NCBI RefSeq assembly: GCF_009720625.1 | Contig: NZ_CP046266.1 | Span: 1,187,501-1,251,500 of the forward strand | Direction of reading: 5' to 3' | Source of the DNA: Metabacillus sediminilitoris | Lineage (GTDB): Bacteria > Bacillota > Bacilli > Bacillales > Bacillaceae | DNA: 64,000 bases | Shown here: one piece after another, positions 17,341 to 25,874 of the stretch | Layout of the letters: the number at the start of each line of letters is the position of its first letter | Numbering within the stretch: the stretch's first letter is position 1 | Notes under the pieces: model-generated | Told to the model about the DNA's origin: nothing | The model's database searches: none | Seen by the model: only the letters and a program-made list of their open reading frames with translations | Program-made: the position numbers and the translations under genes

Positions 17341-18483
17341 TTATCTTTGGAGTCCAGGGTATTGCCAGATGCCAGAAGTCCTTAGAAGGTCACGGTAGAT
17401 AACTAGAATTTCATCCTTAGATACCTTCTGCGCTTCCTCTATAGATGGGTAATCTAAATACACGACATTAGTAAAGTCTCTGTCGCTGTTTTTTCCATTC
17501 AATTTAGCATAAAAATCGCTAGCTTCATTAAACACTGTTAACGCTCTTCTTATGTGGCTTGCACTTGTAACAAGCGTTACATCTTTTATTCCCTCTTTTT
17601 CTAGCTTTTCAGTTGAGAAAAGAGCATTTTCTACTGTATCTGTTGATTTATTTTCGAGAATAATTCTATCTTTTTCAATTCCTTGAGTTTGTAACCAGTT
17701 ACTCATTGCATCGGCTTCGGTGATTCCTTGTTTTGGAACTCCTCCTGATACAATAATTTTGGAATTTGGATATTGTTTTGCTATGGCAATACCTGCTTTT
17801 AAACGTTCAATAAGAGGTTCTTTCATAGAACCATCTTCTGCAAGAGCGTATCCAAGTATAACAATTGCATGGTCTTTTTGGGGCAGATTAGCTGGTGGTG
17901 CAGTGTTTAATTTTTCATTGATAACAGAATCTGTTGTTTCTAACTTTTGAAGATATTCATTTGCCTTTTTAGAATCAATTTGTTTTAACTTTGAAATCGA
18001 GTTTTTATATGAAGAATTGTCTCCAATTGCTTTAGAATAAAGTCCTTGAAGAAGATTAGCATTAAAATTTTCTGGATCTAAATTTAATATCTGTTCATAT
18101 GTTCCTAAAGCTTCTGATGTTTTTTTCTGAATGATTTGTGTTGATGCAAGTGAAAATTTTAAATCCAGATCGTAAGGATCAAGTAACACTGCTTCTTTAA
18201 ATGCATTTTCAACTACATCATATTTACCTTTTAGTGTAATTCCCTTAAAAATTTCTTTTTCTGCTTGTTTTATATCTCCGCCATGCCAGTAATAGTACAT
18301 GGCCATTTCTTTATAGTGTTCGATTCTATCTGATGTAGGCTCATCATTTTTTATTGCTGTATTCACAGTTTCAGTGTTTGCAGCCATTGTTGGTTCTGAA
18401 ACAGCTGCATACGCTGTAGAGAAAGTTGCAGTTGATATAGTTAGAACTAGAGCTAAAGCGAGTTTCTTATTTAGATATTTCAT
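17341..18483 (-). CDS. Exported TPR-like + DUF218 (YdcF-type) protein
   Basis: A 380-residue protein. The chosen start (MKYLNKK) follows AGAGGAGGACATT; the longer frame upstream has no such site. A signal peptide is clear (LALALVLTISTATFSTAYA). Residues about 50-190 are helical repeats of TPR style (AFKEAVLLDPYDLDLKFSLA, TYEQILNLDPENFNANLLQG). The C-terminal half is a DUF218 domain with AIVILGYAL, KIIVSGGVPKQGITEADAM, ENKSTDTVENALFS and VTLVTSASHIRRAL, the conserved pocket motifs of the YdcF family. Such proteins are exported and tied to the cell envelope, but the substrate is unknown. A hairpin ATAGCGTT/AACGCTAT lies just upstream, near the promoter. Confidence 0.8.
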   Translation of the reverse strand: MKYLNKKLALALVLTISTATFSTAYAAVSEPTMAANTETVNTAIKNDEPTSDRIEHYKEMAMYYYWHGGDIKQAEKEIFKGITLKGKYDVVENAFKEAVLLDPYDLDLKFSLASTQIIQKKTSEALGTYEQILNLDPENFNANLLQGLYSKAIGDNSSYKNSISKLKQIDSKKANEYLQKLETTDSVINEKLNTAPPANLPQKDHAIVILGYALAEDGSMKEPLIERLKAGIAIAKQYPNSKIIVSGGVPKQGITEADAMSNWLQTQGIEKDRIILENKSTDTVENALFSTEKLEKEGIKDVTLVTSASHIRRALTVFNEASDFYAKLNGKNSDRDFTNVVYLDYPSIEEAQKVSKDEILVIYRDLLRTSGIWQYPGLQR

Positions 18484-18862
18484 AATGTCCTCCTCTTTCG
18501 AATAACTCATATTTTTTGTTCATAGCGTTTTAACGCTATTTTAAAATAACATTACTTTGTTAAGCTAATGTGAATAAACTGTATTAGTTCTGTAAATAAG
18601 CACTAATAAAACTGGATTTAACATTACTAACCAACTTTTTACCATATAAATTTAGGTAAGGGAAAAATAGTATAAGAAGTAAAGGTAAAATGTTATCTTA
18701 GCTGCCGTTGGGTGGCAATTTTAACTAAACCAGCTAATAGTATGTCAATATTTTTCAATAAAAATATAAAAAATCACATGCTATACTAAAAATAAGCATG
18801 TCAAATAACCTTCCGTTAGTCTAATTTTGGAAGGTTTTGTGTTATTTAGTTAGATTTAGGTT

Positions 18863-20098
18863 CTAAGCTATATCTTGGAAAGTAGTTCTATTCTTTAAAA
18901 GGGCAAATATCCAATGTAATAGCTTATTTACACAAGCTATTACAGCTACTTTGAAGGGCTTTCCTTCTTCACGTTTCTTGTCGTAAAACTCTCTCATTTT
19001 TTTGTTTCGAGGGATGATTTCATCCGTCGTTTTCTTCTTACGACAATCACGAATGGCACAACGAACGACCATATATAAGGCATGACGAAGCCTACTAGAT
19101 CCTCGTTTTGTTATCCGATTCTTTGTGGCTGTAAACTTACCAGATTCAAATACACTAGGATCGATCCCAGCGAAAGCTACAAGTTTCTTAGGATTATTAA
19201 ATCGATCTATCTCACCAATTTCAGAAATAATCGTTGCCGCGATTTTTTCACCGATACCAGGGATAGATTTGATGATATTATATTCTTCAATTTCTTTTGC
19301 GAGGGCATCTATCTCTGACTCTAACTTTGATAGATGCTCTTTGTATTGAAGAAGAATATTTATATACATACCCAGACTTAAAATATGACTCTGATAAACT
19401 GTCTTTTCAAAAGGGTTACGAGCCGCCGCAGCTTTTAGTTGAATCGCTTTTTCATTAGCCCATTTGATTGATCTACTATTACATAATTCAAATATCTTGT
19501 CTCTAATTGTTTCTTCACTAGCTCTCAAAATATCTTCAGAAGAGGGAAACTCTGAAAGAGTTAAGAGTGACACCACAGAATATAAATCTCCAAATACCCC
19601 TTTATATTCAGGATATACTTGTTCAAGCACAGCCTGAAATTGAAGTTTTGTTTGAATCATGACTCCAGTTATATTTTCATGTTGCCTTGTAAGATTACGA
19701 AGGTTTAGTAACTGGACTCCACGCTTTTTATATGGCTCTAACTCTTCTTTATAGAACAACTCACAAAGTAAATAAGCATCAACTGCGTCTGTTTTAACTT
19801 TCCTTAAACTAGAACTTCTTGCCTTATATGAAATCAATGGATTAAGGATAATCAATAAATATCCTCGTTCTTCTAAATAATGAACGAGAGGAGTTTGGTA
19901 ATGCCCAGTAGCTTCTAAAATGACTGAAGGCTTCTTTCCAGACTCTCTTTTCACATCCTCAAGAAACACTACAAGTGAATTAAGACCCTCAACAGTATGA
20001 GAAACTTTAAAGCTCTTACGATATGGATTGCCTTTATCTAAAAATGCTTGAACTTGACTCTCACCTTTTGAAACATCCAGACCCACGACTGGATTCAT
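18863..20098 (-). CDS. IS110-family transposase, element D
   Basis: A 411-residue DEDD transposase. Asp8 (GLDVSKGESQ), Glu62 (VILEATGHY), Asp104 and Asp107 (VKTDAVDAY) form the RuvC-like site. The C-terminal Tnp20 domain has SIPGIGEKIAATIISEIG, KLVAFAGIDPSVFESGKF (with the catalytic-type serine before GK) and KRGSSRLRHALY. It is intact, with a GGAGGAG ribosome site. It belongs to a different branch of the family from elements A-C and is closely related to element E, from which it differs throughout and by a short insertion near the C-terminus. Confidence 0.95.
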   Translation of the reverse strand: MNPVVGLDVSKGESQVQAFLDKGNPYRKSFKVSHTVEGLNSLVVFLEDVKRESGKKPSVILEATGHYQTPLVHYLEERGYLLIILNPLISYKARSSSLRKVKTDAVDAYLLCELFYKEELEPYKKRGVQLLNLRNLTRQHENITGVMIQTKLQFQAVLEQVYPEYKGVFGDLYSVVSLLTLSEFPSSEDILRASEETIRDKIFELCNSRSIKWANEKAIQLKAAAARNPFEKTVYQSHILSLGMYINILLQYKEHLSKLESEIDALAKEIEEYNIIKSIPGIGEKIAATIISEIGEIDRFNNPKKLVAFAGIDPSVFESGKFTATKNRITKRGSSRLRHALYMVVRCAIRDCRKKKTTDEIIPRNKKMREFYDKKREEGKPFKVAVIACVNKLLHWIFALLKNRTTFQDIA

Positions 20099-20349
20099 TC
20101 TAAATCTCCTCCTAAACTAGTAAATTTGCCAGTAACCCCTAATTCCTCCATGCAGTATCACAGCTTCGCTTGTTATACGAGATTTAAGTCCCAACCAGCC
20201 TCAATCATGTTTCTACAAGTAGGGGGCGAACGGTTTACTTGACGGGGTCAAGCCCCACGGGCAGTTACGTTCTACCCTGGCTACTGTAATAATAAAATCA
20301 TATAAAAAATGATCAACCAGAAATATCTGGCTGACCTTATAATACGAAC
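20099..20349 (-). ncRNA. Putative bridge RNA region of IS110 element D
   Basis: In transposase sense the leader starts at the GTT core and contains CGTATTAT, then a terminator-like hairpin (GGTCAGCCAG/CTGGTTGATC, followed by TTTTTT). A loop follows containing CTGCCCGT (plus-strand ACGGGCAG, 20257-20264). The native flank next to the element is the same eight-mer ending in the core (ACGGGCAG, 20348-20355). Further on, GGCTGGTTGGGAC resembles the element's own 3' end AGCTGGTTTAGTT over seven bases. This is consistent with target- and donor-guide loops. Confidence 0.75.
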
Positions 20350-20385
20350 GGGCAGGTTAGCAAAAGAAGGTATATTATAAGGATA

Positions 20386-20417
20386 AAGCAGACTGCTTAA
20401 ATAGCAGTCTGCTTTTT
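20386..20417 (+). terminator. Strong terminator of the repeat unit
   Basis: AAGCAGACTGCT pairs with AGCAGTCTGCTT over TAAAT, followed by TTTTTT. It follows the GGGCAGGTTAG repeat, as hairpins also do at 4974. Confidence 0.7.
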
Positions 20418-20557
20418 TGAAGAAATATTTATAAACTATAGACCTTCTGCAGCGATTGCTTTTCTAATGGTATTTGCCATTCTTATTTTCTTTAAAGGTT
20501 CGTATATTTCCGAGTTGAAAAAGGCTTCGATGTTCTGTTTTTAAGGAAGCTTGAGGA

Positions 20558-21388
20558 TCACAAGCCTTGTTGGCTTTCCAATCCCCCGCTCTCTGCCATC
20601 ATCAAGTCGTTCTTGTAGGCAGCTATCGCCAATTCATACCTCACTTTTTTACCTACTTCTACGAAATCCGCTTCCTTCACAACACCTGTTAATGAATATC
20701 GGTGACCCCTGAAATCCACGTTCAGTTCGGTGATTTGGTTGAATTTGAAACTCTCCACGGGAACGCCGTTCTCATCCTTTAACAAGTATTCCCCGTACTT
20801 CTCATTACATGTATTTGCCACTTCCTCTATCACCTTGTAAGCATCGTCTGGATTTTGCCTATAGTTGAGGACAAGGCTTTCGTTCACCCGGCGCATGCCC
20901 CGATTCCCGTTCTGAAGTTCCGTGATGTTGCTATAGGAGACCGTATAGAGGTATCCGTCATATTGGCGGATCTTCAGATGACGCATGCTGATTTCCTCGA
21001 TTTTCCCCTGACGATTTCCATTAATGATTACATAATCTCCGTGATGGATCTGGCGCTCAAACAAGTAGGTCAGCCCCATAATGTAATCGCGGATGATATG
21101 CTGGAGGATCAATGCCAAGGCACTAGCCAGAACGACCGAACCAGTGACAAGTTTTGTCAGGTCGAAGAAATTGCTAAGCACAAAAATAAAGAAGATCACA
21201 AGTCCCAATACCTTTGTCACCTGGTTGGAGAAATGCATCAATGTCTCTTCCCGCTTTTCATCCAAGATGCTCGTTTTGTCAAAGAAAAGCTTGATGGATT
21301 TGCGGATCAAATAAACCGTAATTATAATAAGCAGGGCCACCGTTAAAATTTGTACGGGCAACTGCTTGAACAGTCCCAAGAAATCCAT
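20558..21388 (-). CDS. MscS-family mechanosensitive channel
   Basis: A 276-residue protein. The ATG at 21388 is preferred over an upstream GTG because GGGAG sits seven bases before it. Two or three N-terminal membrane helices are followed by the MscS pore region and beta domain: LVTGSVVLASALALILQHIIRDYIMGLTYLFERQIHHGDYVIINGNRQGKIEEISMRHLKIR in two overlapping parts. The GDYV-x-G-x-I pattern and the conserved downstream strand are clear. Small MscS proteins release solutes under hypo-osmotic stress. Its codon use is visibly richer in G and C than its neighbours (for example the stretch around 20700-20770), which suggests a different history. It lies between two IS110 elements. Confidence 0.85.
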   Translation of the reverse strand: MDFLGLFKQLPVQILTVALLIIITVYLIRKSIKLFFDKTSILDEKREETLMHFSNQVTKVLGLVIFFIFVLSNFFDLTKLVTGSVVLASALALILQHIIRDYIMGLTYLFERQIHHGDYVIINGNRQGKIEEISMRHLKIRQYDGYLYTVSYSNITELQNGNRGMRRVNESLVLNYRQNPDDAYKVIEEVANTCNEKYGEYLLKDENGVPVESFKFNQITELNVDFRGHRYSLTGVVKEADFVEVGKKVRYELAIAAYKNDLMMAESGGLESQQGL

Positions 21389-21758
21389 TCTATCAACTCC
21401 CACTTTTTTACACTATTCCAAAGGAATGCGGATAAGGAGAAAACCTTCCTTTCCCAACAAACCTTAACGATAGCAAGGTTTCATTAAAAAAGAAGCCCTC
21501 TCCGTGCTTTTTGAGGAACGATTATATTGCCAATAATTTGTTTTCAACTGCTGAATGAATTTTAAAAGATATAGAGATAAAGGTCAATGAAAGAGAATTG
21601 AACCTGGGCAAAAAGTGTGAAAGATTGTACTTAAACTACCATGAAAATTAACTTCTGTTAGATCCGAAAAATGGCAATACTTAAATAGACGCAGCTCATT
21701 CATCTTTTTAAAAGGGGAGAGCGTCTGATCATTGGTGTTTATTTACTTGTTTAATGGA

Positions 21759-22976
21759 TTAGGAAGCTTCTGTTATTGTAACCGTATAGCCTAAGTTTTC
21801 TAGTCTTCGAACCGAATGGCGTACAATTGATACCTGTCTTTGTTTATCAAAGTAGTCTTCGCCTAAGTCTACATACATTTCTTTTCTAGTTAACAGGTAA
21901 TATGCGATCCGTAATATCGCATGGGCAACTACTATAGCTGCTCTTTTGTTGCCTTTTCGTCCTGCTGTTCGTCGATACAATGCACCAAGATAGTTTTTTG
22001 ACCCTCTGACTGATTGAGCTGCTTCAGTTAATGCTGATCTTAAATACTTATTTCCTTTTTTAGATTTAGTTGATTTTCTTTTCCCAGCACTTTCATTATG
22101 TCCAGGTACGAGAGCTGCCCATGAACAAAGATGTGCCGCAGTTGGAAATTGATTTTGAACATCAGTACCGATTTCAGCTAGGATTTGTTCAGCCATTCTT
22201 CTGGCGATTCCAGGAATCGAATCTAGTCTTTCAATATCTTCTTCATACGAGTTTACTCGTTGGGCTATCTCTTGATCTAACATTTCAATTTGCTCAGTTA
22301 GAAAATCAATGTGAGTTAAAATCGTTTTAAGCATTAAGCGTTGATGTGGGTTAACATAGCCCTGAAGTGCTAATTCAAGTTCTGCTTTTTTCTTTTTCAT
22401 TGTACGACGAGCGAAGTTTGCTAGTTTCTCAGGATCATCCTCGCCGTCAGCGATAGCTCGAAGCATATCCTTCGAGGAAACCCCCATAATATCTGAAACG
22501 ACAGAGCCTAGTTTGATATTGGCTCCTTCTAAAACTTTTTGAATTCGATTATGTTGTCTTGCACGTTCTTCGATAATACTGCGGCGATAACGGACAAGTT
22601 CCCTCAGCTCTCTTTGAATACGGTTTGGAATGAAACTCGCTTTGAGTAAACCATGGCGAAGAAGTTGGGCAATCCATTCGGCATCTTTAACGTCGGTCTT
22701 ACGACCGGGGAGTGCCTTCATGTGTTGGGCGTTTACTACTAGAAACTCAATCCCTTCAGATTCTAGTAGGTTAACGATAGGTTTCCAATAAACACTCGTG
22801 CTTTCCATTGCGACATGAGTACAGTCATGTTCCTTAATCCAGTCGATTAACTTAAGCAGAAAAACTGTTTTGGTAGGAAACGTTTGAATCTCCTTTCCAT
22901 CAGGTGTCATAATACATGCAGTGATATTGTCCTTATGAACATCCATACCACATGCTCTTTCAATGATTACATCCAT
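21759..22976 (-). CDS. IS110-family transposase, element C
   Basis: A 405-residue DEDD transposase closely related to copies A and B but with many substitutions. Asp12 (CGMDVHKDN), Glu58 ([10 protein letters not shown]), Asp95 and Asp98 ([11 protein letters not shown]) are kept, as are [37 protein letters not shown] in the C-terminal domain and the ending [13 protein letters not shown]. It is intact. Divergence from A and B shows that it arrived separately rather than by local copying. Confidence 0.95.
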   Translation of the reverse strand: MDVIIERACGMDVHKDNITACIMTPDGKEIQTFPTKTVFLLKLIDWIKEHDCTHVAMESTSVYWKPIVNLLESEGIEFLVVNAQHMKALPGRKTDVKDAEWIAQLLRHGLLKASFIPNRIQRELRELVRYRRSIIEERARQHNRIQKVLEGANIKLGSVVSDIMGVSSKDMLRAIADGEDDPEKLANFARRTMKKKKAELELALQGYVNPHQRLMLKTILTHIDFLTEQIEMLDQEIAQRVNSYEEDIERLDSIPGIARRMAEQILAEIGTDVQNQFPTAAHLCSWAALVPGHNESAGKRKSTKSKKGNKYLRSALTEAAQSVRGSKNYLGALYRRTAGRKGNKRAAIVVAHAILRIAYYLLTRKEMYVDLGEDYFDKQRQVSIVRHSVRRLENLGYTVTITEAS

Positions 22977-23224
22977 TGAAATTCTTCCTTTCTAGGCTTG
23001 TAAATTGGAGGCTGGTGCAACAATCAGAATAAGGATTAATCTACCATGAGTGCTTCCCGTAAGGGAGCGACAGTTTGTGGTGCACCGTGGTCGTTGGAGT
23101 CAGACTAACGGATGGGCTCTAAGGCACCATAGTTTATCGACCTTCCTCTCCCAGCCTTAGAAGCAGTATGGACGATTTTCATTCTTTGTGGTGAAGCGCC
23201 GATTTTGCGCTTCATGGATGGCTA
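22977..23224 (-). ncRNA. Putative bridge RNA region of IS110 element C
   Basis: It aligns with the A/B leader along its whole length, with compensatory changes. The terminal hairpin is TGAAGCGC/GCGCTTCA (23192-23214) where A has TGCAGCGC/GCGCTGCA. The CTGGT stem pairs with ATCAG instead of ACCAG. The donor-like segment is CTACCATGA (23041-23049), matching this element's own end CTACCATGA (21636-21644), whereas A/B have CTACTATGA in both places. The target-like loop reads CTAACGGATGGG (23105-23116) against the flank CTAAAGGGTGCG, nine of twelve identical. Confidence 0.78.
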
Positions 23225-23232
23225 AAGGGTGC

Positions 23233-23481
23233 GTTCGTATTATGAGGTTAACCAGTTTTTACTGGTTGACCTTTTTTATATAGGACCTATTATATCGGTA
23301 GCCAGGGTAGGACGTACGGGTGCGTGGGACCATGATCTCGTCAACTAAACTGTCCGCCCCCTACTTGAAGAAACATGTTTGAGGCTGGTTGGGACAACGA
23401 TCTCGTATAACAAGCGAAGCTATGATACTGCAAGAGGAATAGGGGCTACTGGCAAAACAAATGGAGAGGAAGAGATAAAGA
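23233..23481 (+). ncRNA. Putative bridge RNA region of IS110 element E
   Basis: The layout matches D. GTT-CGTATTAT is followed by a terminator-like hairpin (GGTTAACCAG/CTGGTTGACC then TTTTTT, 23246-23277), compensatory to that of D. The loop then contains GGGTGCGT (23318-23325), identical to the left target plus core GGGTGCGT (23227-23234). About 20 bases on, CGTCAAC can pair with the right target GTTGATG at all seven positions, one of them a G-T wobble. D has CTGCCCGT at the same loop position, matching its own target. Confidence 0.78.
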
Positions 23482-24684
23482 ATGAATCCAGTAATCGGTC
23501 TGGATGTTTCAAAAGGGGAAAGCCAGGTTCAAGCATTTTTAGATAAAGGAAAGCCGTTTGGAAAAAGTTTTAGTGTATCACACACGACTGAGGGACTAGA
23601 TGCCTTACTTCATTATTTGAAAGTGGTAGAAAATGAGACTGGTATAAAACCAAGTGTAATATTAGAATCGACGGGACATTATCACACTCCTGTCATTCAG
23701 TTTTTAGAGGAACAGAATTATTTATACATTATGATCAATCCTTTACTGTCTTATCAGGCAAAAAAATCGAGTTTGCGAAATGTGAAAACAGATGAAATAG
23801 ATGCTTTTCGCTTGTGTGAACTGTATTACAAAGAAGAGCTTGAACCCTATAAAAAAAGGGGTATCCAACGTTTAAACCTTCGTCATCTTACTAGACAACA
23901 TGAAACCCTTACGGGTTTGTATGTTCAAGCTAAGTTACAGTTTCATGCGATTTTAGATCAAGTGTTTCCTGAATATAAAGGGGTATTTGGAGATTTGTAT
24001 TCAAAAGTTTCTCTAAACATACTCCTGGAATTTAGTACGTCAGAATCTGTGGTACAGGCTGGAGAAAACAAGGTAACCGATAAAATAGCGAGTTTATGTA
24101 TGAGTCGTTCGGAACGTTGGGCACAAGAAAGGGCAAAGAAGCTTTATGAAGCAGCTCAGCGTAACCCATTTAAGAGCATAGTCTATCAAAGTCATTTGAT
24201 AAGCCTTGAAATGTATATTCAACTGCTTCTCCAATACCAAGAGCATCTAGCAAAGTTAGATGATCAAATAGATGCCCTGGCAGGAGAAATAGAAGAATAT
24301 AAGATTATCCAGTCGATTCCCGGTATCGGAGAAAAAATCGCGGCAACGATTATTTCTGAAATTGGAGAAATCGAACGGTTTAATCACCCTAAAAAATTGG
24401 TTGCCTTCTCTGGAATCGATCCAAGTGTACATTCATCGGGGAAATTTACAGCGACGATTAATCGAATCACCAAGAGAGGCTCAAGCAGACTGCGACATGC
24501 CTTATATATGGCTGTTCTCTGTGGGATCAGATCCTCTCGTAATAAGAAGCTAAAAGAGTTCTATGATCGAAAGCGAGAAGAAGGAAAACCTTTTAAAGTC
24601 GCAATGATTGCATGTGTAAATAAGCTTATTCATTGGATTTATGCCTTACTAAAACGTAAAGAAGCTTTCCTGGATTTAGCTTAA
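23482..24684 (+). CDS. IS110-family transposase, element E
   Basis: A 400-residue DEDD transposase of the same branch as element D. Asp8 (GLDVSKGESQ), Glu62 (VILESTGHY), Asp104 and Asp107 (VKTDEIDAF) are present, together with SIPGIGEKIAATIISEIGEI, VAFSGIDPSVHSSGKF and KRGSSRLRHALY in the C-terminal domain. It is shorter than D because a segment of about a dozen residues between ALYMAVLCGIRSSRNKK and KEFYDRKREEGK is absent. It is intact, with a GGAGAGGAAGAG ribosome site. Confidence 0.95.
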   Translation: MNPVIGLDVSKGESQVQAFLDKGKPFGKSFSVSHTTEGLDALLHYLKVVENETGIKPSVILESTGHYHTPVIQFLEEQNYLYIMINPLLSYQAKKSSLRNVKTDEIDAFRLCELYYKEELEPYKKRGIQRLNLRHLTRQHETLTGLYVQAKLQFHAILDQVFPEYKGVFGDLYSKVSLNILLEFSTSESVVQAGENKVTDKIASLCMSRSERWAQERAKKLYEAAQRNPFKSIVYQSHLISLEMYIQLLLQYQEHLAKLDDQIDALAGEIEEYKIIQSIPGIGEKIAATIISEIGEIERFNHPKKLVAFSGIDPSVHSSGKFTATINRITKRGSSRLRHALYMAVLCGIRSSRNKKLKEFYDRKREEGKPFKVAMIACVNKLIHWIYALLKRKEAFLDLA

Positions 24685-24821
24685 CAAAAACAATTAGGCA
24701 AAACATGAAAAACCTTCCAATATAAATGAGGAAGGTTATTTGGCATGAATATTTTTAGTATATCATTTTGTTTATAGGATTTTTATTGAAAAATGTTGAC
24801 ATCCTATTAGCTGGTTTAGTT

Positions 24822-25055
24822 GATGAAGGATTAAGTGATTTTATGAATGAGGCTATATAACAGTTATTCCATTAAAGGGCGCGATCCTGGAACATGGATA
24901 AGCGTTCGTTTTTCATTTTTAGGGCCAGTTGAAAAGCAGAGAAGAAACAATACAAATATAGGTATTATAGAAAATAAAATGACAAATGATTATAAAGAGA
25001 TGTATTAAATGTGAATGCGATATACCGTTTCAATATTTTGTTTAAAAACCTTTAT
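24822..25055. other. Repeat-like debris right of element E
   Basis: It contains TTAAAGGGCGCGATCCTGGA (from about 24883), another Bacillus-style intergenic motif. No gene is supported. Confidence 0.3.
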
Positions 25056-25541
25056 TTATGCCGGTTTTCGAATTAACTTTAATTGCCAAGGTAACCAAAA
25101 ACCAAAAACAATAATGAATACAGGGATAGAAAACCAAGTATGCCATCCTTTTAATTTCATATATCCTACTTGAACAAGCATCCATTCAGACAAGAAGGAC
25201 AAGAGAGTAAAAAGGGTAACATATATCCATTTCTTTTCCTGTTTAAAATAGTTAAGAAATATTACAGCATAACAGGAAGGGATGAAACCATAACATATCA
25301 AATCACCAATTCCTTCTTGCTTGGGGTCACGACCTAAATCAAATACATCTAAGTAATTTAACATAATGAACACATCTATTATTATTGCTACATAGCCAAT
25401 CGTACCAAAGATAAGACAAATCTCTCTCCAACTTAATCGTTTCGGCATGAAAATCATATAAATAAAAGCGATAGTACCTTATGTAATTGGAAACCATATA
25501 CCTTTTGCTGACAAATCTAAGTTTTGTATAATTTTCTCCAT
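25056..25541 (-). pseudogene. Five-helix membrane protein with a nonsense codon (CBO0543-like)
   Basis: The reading frame starts at 25541 with AGGAGGAATATT before the ATG (EKIIQNLDLSAKGIWFPIT) and is stopped by TAA at codon 21. It stays open in the same frame to 25056 (TIAFIYMIFMPKRLSWREIC onward, 140 further residues). The protein would have about five membrane helices and resembles the CBO0543 group of uncharacterised Bacillus/Clostridium membrane proteins, though that name is tentative. A downstream ATG could restart translation but has no ribosome site. It is most likely a recent single-base inactivation. Confidence 0.7.
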
Positions 25542-25874
25542 AATATTCCTCCTAAGTTTTAATCGATACCTATATATCCTTAAATTTAACTACTATTATT
25601 TGTTGATTTTTAAATAGATATGCTCGTAAGTCTTAAATAGATTGATTAAGGACTTATTTATTTAGAATAATTGTAATATAATATGGGCTTTTCCTTTTAG
25701 ACATTCTTATTTAACTATTGGGCCATTTTCTGAATATTAGAAGGAATTAACTTTTTGTAAATGGAAGTTTGTTAAAAGATGTATTTTGTTTTATAGGGAA
25801 GTTTTTAAATAAGAAGGTTTGTATTTGATGTTAAATAAGAATTACAAAAATGGCTATGGTTAGGGGGATTTAAC
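25542..25874. other. AT-rich intergenic region
   Basis: No coding frame or stable hairpin was seen. It probably holds the promoters of the divergent genes on either side. Confidence 0.4.

Larger units (their letters stand above)
18723..20349 (-). mobile_element. IS110-family element D (type 2)
   Basis: The ends were set by comparison with element E (opposite strand). Both are bounded by GTT in the transposase sense (AAC at 18723-18725 and at 20347-20349 here). The transposase 3' end carries TTGACATACTATTAGCTGGT then TTA-GTT, and the other end reads GTT-CGTATTATAAGG. The flanks are AGGTGGCAATTTT-like on the left and GGGCAGGTTAGC on the right, the latter a copy of the intergenic repeat used by the other elements. 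Confidence 0.85.
21636..23224 (-). mobile_element. IS110-family element C (type 1 variant)
   Basis: Bounded by CTA (21636-21638 and 23222-23224), like A and B but clearly diverged in sequence. The left flank is TTGTACTTAAA and the right flank AAAGGGTGC. Rejoined, they restore the repeat found empty at 13432-13470. Nine bases beyond its right end begins element E. Confidence 0.85.
23233..24821 (+). mobile_element. IS110-family element E (type 2)
   Basis: Bounded by GTT (23233-23235 and 24819-24821) and colinear with element D read from its own strand. The left flank is CTAAAGGGTGC, the right flank GATGAAGGATTAAG. Its 3' end carries TTGACATCCTATTAGCTGGT then TTA-GTT, an outward-facing -35-like box also present in D. 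Confidence 0.85.

Noticed and set aside
23233..24821. A rebuilt promoter at the circular junction of type 2 IS110 (TTGACA at one end, TATTAT at the other)
   Set aside because: The spacing across the joined GTT core would be 22 bases, too long for a standard promoter, so no promoter is claimed.
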